DNA from: Thermoplasmata archaeon
GTDB lineage: Archaea > Thermoplasmatota > Thermoplasmata > Lutacidiplasmatales > UBA184
Reading direction: 5' to 3'
Assembly: GCA_030039825.1 (NCBI GenBank)
Contig: JASHUV010000127.1
Coordinates: 1 to 7,693, forward strand
Length of the DNA stretch: 7,693 bases
The notes under the pieces were generated by a model that was given only the letters and a program-made list of their open reading frames with translations, ran no database searches and had not been told where the DNA came from. Shown piece after piece: positions 1-7,194 of the stretch. Every line of letters begins with the position of its first letter. The stretch's first letter is position 1. Position numbers and translations under genes: made by a program.

Positions 1-1992
1 CGTGCCGGCTCCGGAGACCTTGGCGGCCTCGATGAACGTCCGGGAGCGCACCGATCGGACCACGCCGATGAGCGTGAACGCCGTGAACGGCCACCCTAAC
101 ACGGTCAGGATGAGGATCAGGTTCACGAGGTTCGGGGAGAGGATCGCGGCGACGACGATCAGGACGGCGAGGCCGGGCAGCAGGAAGAGGACGAGCGTGA
201 GGGTCTCGACCACCGTCGCGAGCCAGTTCCCGACGTAGCCGATGTACATCGCCACGACGAGCGCGAGGATCATGATCCCGGCGGCGACGGCGAGGCCGAT
301 CTCCCAGTCGACCGGGAAGCTCGCGATGAACTGGCTCCAGACGTCGTTCCCGAAGCTGTTCGTGCCGAAGAGGTAGACGTTACCGGACGGCGAGGTGAGC
401 TCCGGGGGGAACGGGTTGTGGTCGGTGCCCACCGTCGCGAGCACCTGGAGGACCCCGGAGGAGGTCGTGTACGCGATCGAGACGCGGCCGGTCTCGGCGT
501 TCTGGATCTGGATCGGGGCGGAGACGCTGCTCGGCGCGGGCGAGGGCCGGTAGGTCCAGGGGGCCGGGTCGGCCCCGAGCGTCGGGCTCACGGCGATCGA
601 CTCCCCGGCGTTGCTCGTGAGGATCATCAGGTTCGCGCTCGGGTTGTACACGGGGTCGTTCGAGCTCGCGTCGAAGCCCGTCGGCAGCGGGAAGGAGTCG
701 CCCGAGGTGGCCGTGAGGTTCGCCTCCGAGAGGAAGTAGACCCTCGAATAGGTCTCGATCGCGAGGTAGGTCGGGTAGCCCGAGTCGCCGAGCGTCGTGG
801 CGATCCCCTCGACCGGCGCGGGGACGTTCGTGACCAGGGAGGCCGAGCCGTTCCCGAGAGCGACGGCGACCAGCTGCGCCGGGCTCCCCGAGAGCGCCAG
901 GAAGGCGTCGTCGGAGGTGTTGAGGCGGGTGATCTGGTAGTCCTGCGGGATCACCGGCGCGACAGCGGTGTTGACCGGGGCGGTGAAGTTCGTCGACCAG
1001 CGCAGGGCGCCGTCGGTCGCGTTCAGGTCGAGGAGCTCCGAGCCCTGGGCGATCATGACGGAGGTCCGTACGGCGGTGTCCGGCGGCGCGAAGTACGTCC
1101 CGAGATACACCGGGCTGCCGGGCGCCGACGCCCCCGGCAGCCTCACCGACCAGATCCGCTGGAGCGGGACGGTATCGTAGGCGGAGAGATCGTAGGCCGA
1201 CCCGACGTGGGTGACCGCGAAGATGTACCCGGGCTCGAGGCCGGAGGACGTGTACGCCTGGGAGCTCGCGAACGGACCCCACGGGGGGAGGACCGGGAAG
1301 GCGAGGGCGTTCGTCACGGGAGGGCCGACGAGGCTCCCGTTGAGCGCGATCGACGTCTCGCCGGTGGCGTACGGGGTCCCGTCCCCGGGACCGTTCGACC
1401 CGGTCCACTCGATATGGGCGAGCGCGATCTCGCTCGAGTTCGCCGCCGTGCGCGCCCCCACGACGGCGTACTCGGAGTATTGGAAGGTGAACGAGCCGAT
1501 GAACGTCGCGTAGCTCGCGAACGGCACCACCCCCCCTCCGACGACCGCGGCGCCCGCGGGGAAGTGCGGATCGAAGATCGGCAGGATGGCCCCGGCGGGC
1601 GTCGTCGGCGTGGCGCCGAGCCCGACCGCATCGACCGACCCGTTCGCGGCCACGACGTAGAGGACGTAGCTCCCCTGGCTGCTGATCGAGACGGCCGACG
1701 GCGGGAGCGGCGTCCCGTTCACCGAGACCGGGAAGGGCAGGTGGAGGTCGACCTCCACCGACGGGGAGGAGGAATCCTCCTGCGGGGCGAAGAAGAAGAA
1801 CGGGTTGTGGAACGTCAGGACCGGTGAGAGCAGCGTGAGGACGGCGTAGACCATGAGGATCCAGAACCCCGCCTTCCCGTACGCCGAACGGTAGTAGATC
1901 CTCCAGAGCCGCCGCCACCGCTTCGTCTGGGCCTCCCAGCGCTGGCGGCGGTAGAGCCGGTAGTTCCCGGCCGCGACGGTGGGTCCCGCCAT
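1..1992 (-). CDS. DppC-type ABC permease with large extracytoplasmic propeller-like insert (partial, C-terminus outside window)
   Basis: This is the second channel subunit of a peptide/nickel-class ABC importer, in the cytoplasmic membrane. At least 664 codons are open to the window edge. The start is an ATG 10 bases after the dppB-like stop, with GGAG at 1998-2001 spaced 5 nt away. Residues 25-62 give the family's basic N-terminus and TM1 (FWILMVYAVLTLL). Residues 543-550 read GTNSFGND, matching the family GTDxxGRD motif. Helices follow near 566-585, 592-613 and 620-640, then the start of the EAA loop (RTFIEAAKVSGAGT), which contacts the ATPase. Normal DppC proteins are about 300 residues with a short loop after TM1. 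Here about 475 residues (63-538) fill that loop. From 256 to 524 a pattern of hydrophobic strand, turn and strand repeats every 45-56 residues; the copy near 312-336 (LLDLNATDGALRWSTNF) resembles a PQQ-propeller blade. The permease call is firm; the propeller fold is inferred from pattern only. Confidence 0.9.
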   Translation of the reverse strand, partial: MAGPTVAAGNYRLYRRQRWEAQTKRWRRLWRIYYRSAYGKAGFWILMVYAVLTLLSPVLTFHNPFFFFAPQEDSSSPSVEVDLHLPFPVSVNGTPLPPSAVSISSQGSYVLYVVAANGSVDAVGLGATPTTPAGAILPIFDPHFPAGAAVVGGGVVPFASYATFIGSFTFQYSEYAVVGARTAANSSEIALAHIEWTGSNGPGDGTPYATGETSIALNGSLVGPPVTNALAFPVLPPWGPFASSQAYTSSGLEPGYIFAVTHVGSAYDLSAYDTVPLQRIWSVRLPGASAPGSPVYLGTYFAPPDTAVRTSVMIAQGSELLDLNATDGALRWSTNFTAPVNTAVAPVIPQDYQITRLNTSDDAFLALSGSPAQLVAVALGNGSASLVTNVPAPVEGIATTLGDSGYPTYLAIETYSRVYFLSEANLTATSGDSFPLPTGFDASSNDPVYNPSANLMILTSNAGESIAVSPTLGADPAPWTYRPSPAPSSVSAPIQIQNAETGRVSIAYTTSSGVLQVLATVGTDHNPFPPELTSPSGNVYLFGTNSFGNDVWSQFIASFPVDWEIGLAVAAGIMILALVVAMYIGYVGNWLATVVETLTLVLFLLPGLAVLIVVAAILSPNLVNLILILTVLGWPFTAFTLIGVVRSVRSRTFIEAAKVSGAGT
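1740..1759. repeat. 20-bp perfect palindrome inside the DppC-type gene
   Basis: The sequence GGTGGAGGTCGACCTCCACC is its own reverse complement. It encodes the start of the extracytoplasmic insert (V-E-V-D-L-H). A second inverted repeat, AGGAGGA-A-TCCTCCT, lies 7 bases away at 1767-1781. The pair sits about 210-250 bases into the gene, just after TM1. It may be chance in GC-rich coding DNA, a protein-binding site, or an RNA hairpin. Confidence 0.45.
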
Positions 1993-2002
1993 CGGTGCTC
2001 CG

Positions 2003-2986
2003 CTACAGGCGGATCCTCGGGTCGAGCCACGCGTGGATGAAGTCGAGCGTCGAGTAGGTGAGGATGACGATGAGGGAGATGATGAACAGGGCGCCCTCGG
2101 CGAGAGGATAGTCGAGGTTCTGGATGGCGTAGAAGATGAGGTAGCCGACGCCGGGGTAGGAATAGATGATCTCGGTGATGACCGCGCCGCTCGCGATCAG
2201 GGCGAACTCGAGGGCCATGCGCGTGGAGACCGGGATCATGGCGTTCCTCGCCGCGTGCCGGAACATGATCGACCCTTCCGGGACGCCCTTCGCGCGCGCC
2301 GTCAGGATGAAGTCCTCGCCGAGGACGGAGACCATCGCCGCCCGCATCGTAAGGAGGTTCGCGGCCGCCTCGATGACGGCGAGCGTCGTGATCGGTAAGG
2401 CGAGGTTCATCACCACGGTCGTGAGGTGGGCCGCAGTGAGCTGAGTGAGGTCGGAGAGCGGGAAGGTCGCGCGCACGGGCGCGATCGGGTCGTAGATGAC
2501 GAAGTAGAGGTAGAGCAGGACGGCCAGGATGAAGTAAGGGATCGAGTTCAGGATGAGCCCGCTCGTGACGATCGCGCCCTCGGAGGCCTTCCCCCGGGCG
2601 CTCGTCGCGACGACGCCGAGCGGGAGGCCGACGGCGTAGGAGATCGCCGTCGCTGACCCGAGCAGGATGAGGGTGTACGGCAGGGCCGTCGCGAGGAGCG
2701 TCCAGACCGGGGTCTGCCGGAAGTAGTCGTAGCCGAAGTTGAGGGTGAACATGTCGACCATGTACCTCTCGAACCCCGTCACGGACCACTTCCCGCCCTG
2801 GAGGCCGAGCTGAGCGAGGAGCGCCTGCTTCTCGGCGGCGGTGGCGTTCGTGTGCTTCGCCGAGGCGAGGAAGATGTCGACGGGATTCCCCGGCATCAGG
2901 CGGAAGATCACGTACAGCAGGACGGCCATCAGGAGGACGAGCGAGACGACCTGGACGACCTTGCGGGCGATCAGGTACGGATTCAT
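2003..2986 (-). CDS. DppB-type ABC permease, peptide/nickel transporter family
   Basis: This is a channel-forming membrane subunit of a family-5 ABC importer; it pairs with the DppC-type subunit encoded next. It has 327 residues, typical for the family. An N-terminal helix (about 11-30) runs into FRLMPGNPVD, the family's xxPGDP-like motif. A periplasmic-side segment includes LGLQGG and LNFGYDYFRQTPV (61-94), which matches the conserved stretch before TM2. Helices follow near 101-128, 137-163, 190-215, 259-280 and 297-318. The cytoplasmic EAA loop at 222-252 (ILTARAKGVPEGSIMFRHA) carries the conserved glycine and is the docking site for the ATPase. The protein ends with the usual LDPRIRL. An ATG 17 codons upstream (3037) is in frame, but those residues are Pro/Ser-rich and unlike the family. 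The ATG at 2986 has GGAGGG 4 nt upstream and begins with a normal N-terminus, so I chose it. Confidence 0.95.
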   Translation of the reverse strand: MNPYLIARKVVQVVSLVLLMAVLLYVIFRLMPGNPVDIFLASAKHTNATAAEKQALLAQLGLQGGKWSVTGFERYMVDMFTLNFGYDYFRQTPVWTLLATALPYTLILLGSATAISYAVGLPLGVVATSARGKASEGAIVTSGLILNSIPYFILAVLLYLYFVIYDPIAPVRATFPLSDLTQLTAAHLTTVVMNLALPITTLAVIEAAANLLTMRAAMVSVLGEDFILTARAKGVPEGSIMFRHAARNAMIPVSTRMALEFALIASGAVITEIIYSYPGVGYLIFYAIQNLDYPLAEGALFIISLIVILTYSTLDFIHAWLDPRIRL

Positions 2987-2990
2987 CCGT

Positions 2991-2996
2991 CCCTCC
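2991..2996 (-). promoter_or_regulatory. Shine-Dalgarno site of the DppB-type gene
   Basis: GGAGGG on the minus strand lies 4 nt before the ATG at 2986. It decides the start in favour of that ATG over the in-frame ATG at 3037, which has no such site. Confidence 0.75.
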
Positions 2997-3040
2997 GGCG
3001 GAGAGGGGAGCGAGGGCGATGCCGGTACATAACCCACCGA

Positions 3041-3078
3041 CGCCGCGGGCCCCCCGGGGGGGAGGCCCCGCCGCGGCG
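3041..3078 (-). promoter_or_regulatory. GC-rich intercistronic stem-loop
   Basis: Perfect 8-bp outer arms, CGCCGCGG (3041-3048) and CCGCGGCG (3071-3078), enclose an almost pure C/G core with its own C6/G7 complementarity, so the RNA should fold strongly. It lies 32 nt after the binding-protein stop and 54 nt before the DppB-type start. No U-run follows, so it does not look like a simple terminator. By analogy with intercistronic hairpins in other binding-protein operons (malE-malF in E. coli), it could protect the upstream message from decay and make the binding protein more abundant than the permeases. That role is inference. Confidence 0.55.
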
Positions 3079-3110
3079 AGGGCGAACCCGCCGGGCGGAC
3101 GCGCCCCCCA

Positions 3111-6100
3111 CTAGGAGCCGCCCGGACCCTTCGGCGCCTCCCCGCCGGGCGGCGAGGACGACGAGGCGCCGCCCGGCGATCCGGACGACGCGGTGGAGGA
3201 GCTCGGGCTCCAGGGCTGGACCGTCGGCTCGGGGGGCTTCCGGCGTCCGGCGACCCACAGGGCGGCGAAGATGACCGCCAGGATCCCGAACGCCGCAGCG
3301 GCCGCCTCGAGCTCGGTCGTCAGGGTGCTGTTCGAGCTCGAGGTCGAGTTCTTCCCCGGCGTCGACGGGCCGACGCTCTTCGCGGCGGGCGCGGCCGAGA
3401 GGTAGATCGTCTCGAGGAGGGTCGTGTTCGCTCCCGCCGGCCCGTAGGTGATCGCGACGGTCACGGCGGTCAGAACCCCCACGTTCGGCGCCGAGTAGGT
3501 CGTGGAGTACGAGCCCGACGAGGAGGTCGTCCCCGAGGCGCCGGCGATCGTCCCGACGGTGGCCGTCACGTTCACCGGGACCGAGCCGACGGCGGGGCCC
3601 CAGGCCGAATCCGCGGTCGTGTTGACGTACATCGGGTAGGTCGCGTTCCCCGTCAGGAGGACGACGTCATTGAGGCTCCCCGACCCGGCAAAGTACGCCG
3701 CGGCGGTCGTCGACGCCGGCGTGTTCGAGACCATCGCGGAGGAGTTCGCCGTCGCGGCGGCCGCCACGGAGTCGTTGCCCGAGGCGCTCAGCTCGAACTC
3801 ATCGAACGGGATCAGGTTCGGGTCGGTGTACGCCGCCGAGGCGAAACCGGAGAACGTCCCCCCGGTCGACGCCGGCGTGTAGAGGCCCGGCGAGAACGTC
3901 GCGACCGCCACCCCCGTGGCGTTCGTCACGAGCGTGATCCCCGGGAGGAAGGTGCTGCCGAAGTAGCTGTTCGGGTTGAACGCCTCGACCGGCGTTCCCG
4001 CGGGGTTCGAGAGCGTGCCGCGGTTGGCCCCGAGAGCGTTCTGGCTCACCAGCGTCACGGTGTAGCCGACGACGGGCGCGTGGGACGTCGAGTTCGTGGC
4101 GGTCGCGGTCACCGTGAGCGTCCCGGACGGCCCGATCGGCCCGCCCGCGACGGAGAGGGCAAGGTGGACGGAGGGTGCGACGTCCGCCACCGTCAGGGGG
4201 ATCTCGAACGGCTGGAGCTGGCCGAACCCGGTCGGGTCGAAGGAGGAGGTCAGTTCCCCGAGCACGTCGTAGGGGGAGGCCCCGGTGAGCGGCGAGGACT
4301 GGGCGTAGTTCCCGATGAAGAGCCAGCTCTCGAAGGAGCTGCCCATCGCGGAGAAGTTCGCCGAGCCGTTCGCCTGAAGGTCGACCGTGATGAGGCCGTT
4401 CGAACCGGTCACCCCGGAGAGCGAGGTCAGGTTGTAGTCGGTCTGGTTCGTGACCTCGACGCTCGCGAACCCGATCGCCCCGCCGAAATCCGGACGCAGA
4501 GGGTCGTAGGAGGTCGTGGTCACGACCGACTGGCCGGACGCCCCGCTCGACAGGTTGACCGCCCCGGAGAGGGCCTGGACGGTGTAGGCGTAACCGGACA
4601 CCGGGGCGCCCGTGGCCGGGTTGTAGACCTCGATCGAGAATGGCGACGGCGAGTGCCCGACCGAGAGGAGCGGCGAGGCATCGGCGCTGTATGCCACGGC
4701 CTCCGGTTCGACGTCGATCGAGGTCCACCCGGCGCTCCCGATGACGTCCCCCGTGATGCCCTTCCCGGGCGACGCCGCCGCGGTGATGTTGATCGATCCG
4801 GCGTAGTCGGAGCTGAAGATCTGCGGGTTTCCCGCGTAGACCTGGAACTCCCAGGTGTACTGACCCTGGGCGTTCGTGACGCCAAAGTTGTCGCTCACGT
4901 TGAGGAGCTGGCCCGAGGGCTTGAACCCGACGGTCACGTTCATGCCGGCCTCGGGGGCCCCGTACTGGTTCCGCACCTGGACCGTGACGTTCCCGTACTC
5001 CCCGTTCGTGTACACGCTCGAGGCGGCCACGACGCCGACGCGGAGCTGGGTCGGGATCGTCGCGGGAGGCGTACTGACCGTCGTCCCCTTGAGATGGAAG
5101 GAGAGGAAGTTCCAGTACATGAACGACTGATAGGCGAGCGAGTCCTCGATGAGCCCCGAGAACGTCGAGTTCGCGAACGGCAGGATCGCGATCGGGTAGC
5201 CGAGGTTGATGATCGTCGACTCCTGCGCGGCGATCCCCTCGATCTCGAGCGCGATGCTCGTGCGGGTCCCGAGGTTGGTGATCGTGTTGAGCTCGTTCGT
5301 CAGGTTGTTCATGAGCTCGCTGACCTGAGGGCCGCTGAGCGCCTGGCCGTTCACCGTCAGGCTCGAGTACGGACCCTCATAGAACCCGGTCCCTGTGCCC
5401 ACCGACGAGTTGTAGAAGTCGAAGAAGTCGCCCGTCGGGTCGCCTTCGATCCCCGTGATCCCGAGGTCGACGATCTGGTAGGAGTTACCGACGAGATTCG
5501 CGACCAGCGTGGAGAACGCCTCCTGGGTGACGGTCGTCGGAATGCCGAGGCTCGACCACTCCTGCGCCACGATCAGCGCCCCTTCCACCGCCTCTGGCGT
5601 GATCGACGCCGGGGTGATCTGGAGGTCCAAGGAGACCGGGTGCCCGAGGTATACGAGGTCCCCGGCCCCGTTCTTCGTCATGCCCGGGATGCTTGCGAGG
5701 AGGGAGGCGGCCTCCGAGGGGCTGTAGGTGTACTGCGGCGCGGTGAAGTTGTGCCAGAGCGCGTCGGCGACCGGCACGGTCGGCTGGCCGAGCGTCGAGA
5801 ATCCTTCGCCGATGACCGCCGACAGGTAGGCCTTGTTCGTCGCGTAGTTGAGCGCCTGGCGGAACGCCGTAACGTTCATCGGCGAATCGTAGGAGTTCGG
5901 GTTGAGACCCATGTAGTCGAAGTTCCCGGACTGCTGGTAGAAGATCGTCGTGTCGGAGATCGTCTTCAGCGTGGGCAGGAAGGAGGGGTCGTTGCCGCTC
6001 GGCTGCAGCTGCGTGTCGACCTCGCCGAGACCCTGGGCGGCGACGGCGGCGGACTCGGAGAGATACAGCGGGACAGTGATCTCGTTGATCTTCGGCGACC

Positions 6101-7190
6101 AGGTCTCGAGCGCGGGGACGTACTGGACGAAGTAGTGGGGGTTGACGTACAGGGTCCAGTAGTCGTTCGGGACCCACGCGCCGGGCGTCTGCCCGTAGGC
6201 GTTCGAGAACATGAACGGCCCACTGCCGATCAGCTGGCTCGACTGGTCGGTCTGGGGGTTGTAGCCGACGTCCCAGGAGTCGTACCCGTTCGGGCTCCCC
6301 GTTCCGGTGTAGTTCCAAGCGGCGGTGTTCTCGTCGGCCCAGTCGTGCGACTTCCAGATGTGGTAGGGGAGGATCGGGGCGCTGAGGGTGTAGGTGACGA
6401 ACGTCGCGGACTGGGCGCCCAGGTAGAAGTCGGCCGTCAGGTTGCTCGTCGGAACGACGTTGACGATGTTCGACCAGATGCCGGCGTAATCCGCCGAGGT
6501 CGCGAGGATCTCCCAGCTCAGGATGAGGTCGGCGGACTGGATCTGCTCCGTCGACATCGTGACCGAGGGCCAGCTGTAGGTGTGCGTGAACTGGTCGATC
6601 GACTGGGAGGTCGAGTTGTAGAGCGAGAAGCTCGTCGTGTTGCTGTACACGTAGGTCGAGGACGCCGTGGCCGTCGTCCAGTCGGACCACTGGATCCCGG
6701 GCCGGATCGTGACGTTGTAGATGTACGCCACTGGCGTCGTCGTTCCGGTCAGGGGGTCGAACGTCGTCATGCCGGCGGGCGCGGTCGTCTCCCCCCAGCC
6801 GGACGCCGCCCAGGGGATGTAGGTCTGGTTCGGCGTGTAGGCGTCGAGGGAGTCGTAGATCTCCCCGAGGAGCTCGGCGCTGTAGGCGTCCGTGAACTTG
6901 TAGACGTTCAGGTATTCCACGTCGGAGGTCGACGCCAGGATGTAGTTCCCGCCGGTGTACCCGGGCTCCTGCTGCGTGGTGGTCGGGTAGGTCCAGGGCG
7001 TCGAGGTCGCGGCGAGCGAGAGATGGGTCCCGGCAGGGCTCCCGGCGGCGCTTCGGAGGTCGGCGAGACCGCTGGCGGCCGCCCCGGAGAAGACCATGAG
7101 GGCGACGATCGCGAGCGCACCGGCGAAGAGCGCGGCGCGCGTTCGGCGATTCCGGCGTACGCTCCCGAGACGTCCGTTCACGTTCTCCAT
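3111..7190 (-). CDS. Family-5 ABC solute-binding protein with Ig-like stalk and C-terminal membrane anchor
   Basis: This is the extracellular receptor that captures solute and delivers it to the DppB/DppC-type channel. Its 1359 residues compare with 500-600 for the family. Residues 1-40 form a signal peptide (basic RRNRRTR, then a hydrophobic core, AAAS-G). The SBP_bac_5 core spans about 80-700. Family landmarks are YNVTIRPGIQW (158-168), ILPYHIWK (273-280), IGSGPFMFSN (321-330), GEVD (389-392) and FRQALNYATNKAYL (443-456). Four Ig-like domains follow (about 713-1265), each with a T-x-x-x-G-x-x-hydrophobic hallmark near 772, 928, 1089 and 1221. A Ser/Thr-rich linker (1272-1292), one helix (about 1293-1315) and GRRK anchor the C-terminus, leaving a 43-residue Ser/Pro/Gly tail inside. 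There are about 30 N-X-S/T sequons and no cysteine or lipobox. The ATG has GGAGG 11 nt upstream, inside a hairpin. The substrate cannot be told from sequence. Confidence 0.93.
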   Translation of the reverse strand: MENVNGRLGSVRRNRRTRAALFAGALAIVALMVFSGAAASGLADLRSAAGSPAGTHLSLAATSTPWTYPTTTQQEPGYTGGNYILASTSDVEYLNVYKFTDAYSAELLGEIYDSLDAYTPNQTYIPWAASGWGETTAPAGMTTFDPLTGTTTPVAYIYNVTIRPGIQWSDWTTATASSTYVYSNTTSFSLYNSTSQSIDQFTHTYSWPSVTMSTEQIQSADLILSWEILATSADYAGIWSNIVNVVPTSNLTADFYLGAQSATFVTYTLSAPILPYHIWKSHDWADENTAAWNYTGTGSPNGYDSWDVGYNPQTDQSSQLIGSGPFMFSNAYGQTPGAWVPNDYWTLYVNPHYFVQYVPALETWSPKINEITVPLYLSESAAVAAQGLGEVDTQLQPSGNDPSFLPTLKTISDTTIFYQQSGNFDYMGLNPNSYDSPMNVTAFRQALNYATNKAYLSAVIGEGFSTLGQPTVPVADALWHNFTAPQYTYSPSEAASLLASIPGMTKNGAGDLVYLGHPVSLDLQITPASITPEAVEGALIVAQEWSSLGIPTTVTQEAFSTLVANLVGNSYQIVDLGITGIEGDPTGDFFDFYNSSVGTGTGFYEGPYSSLTVNGQALSGPQVSELMNNLTNELNTITNLGTRTSIALEIEGIAAQESTIINLGYPIAILPFANSTFSGLIEDSLAYQSFMYWNFLSFHLKGTTVSTPPATIPTQLRVGVVAASSVYTNGEYGNVTVQVRNQYGAPEAGMNVTVGFKPSGQLLNVSDNFGVTNAQGQYTWEFQVYAGNPQIFSSDYAGSINITAAASPGKGITGDVIGSAGWTSIDVEPEAVAYSADASPLLSVGHSPSPFSIEVYNPATGAPVSGYAYTVQALSGAVNLSSGASGQSVVTTTSYDPLRPDFGGAIGFASVEVTNQTDYNLTSLSGVTGSNGLITVDLQANGSANFSAMGSSFESWLFIGNYAQSSPLTGASPYDVLGELTSSFDPTGFGQLQPFEIPLTVADVAPSVHLALSVAGGPIGPSGTLTVTATATNSTSHAPVVGYTVTLVSQNALGANRGTLSNPAGTPVEAFNPNSYFGSTFLPGITLVTNATGVAVATFSPGLYTPASTGGTFSGFASAAYTDPNLIPFDEFELSASGNDSVAAAATANSSAMVSNTPASTTAAAYFAGSGSLNDVVLLTGNATYPMYVNTTADSAWGPAVGSVPVNVTATVGTIAGASGTTSSSGSYSTTYSAPNVGVLTAVTVAITYGPAGANTTLLETIYLSAAPAAKSVGPSTPGKNSTSSSNSTLTTELEAAAAAFGILAVIFAALWVAGRRKPPEPTVQPWSPSSSTASSGSPGGASSSSPPGGEAPKGPGGS

Positions 7191-7194
7191 CCGT

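Noticed and set aside
2..238. Plus-strand 78-codon frame at the window start
   Set aside because: It is antisense to conserved DppC-type helices and the EAA loop, and shows no motif of its own.
418..1827. Plus-strand open frame of 469 codons opposite the DppC-type gene
   Set aside because: It has the same low-complexity Arg/Gly/Asp composition and shadows the permease insert, whose own frame continues into conserved DppC motifs.
380..1918. Minus-strand open frame of 512 codons overlapping the permease insert in another frame
   Set aside because: It is Arg/Pro-rich without family motifs. The frame from 1992 to 1 has membrane helices, sequons and the GTD and EAA motifs, so it is the real gene.
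2003..3037. Longer DppB-type start at 3037
   Set aside because: The extra 17 residues are Pro/Ser-rich with no Shine-Dalgarno. The start at 2986 has a well-spaced GGAGGG and a normal family N-terminus.
7068..7190. Twin-arginine or lipoprotein signal on the binding protein
   Set aside because: RRNRRTR is followed by AALFAG, not the S-RR-x-F-L-K consensus, and there is no cysteine for a lipobox. A plain Sec signal fits better.
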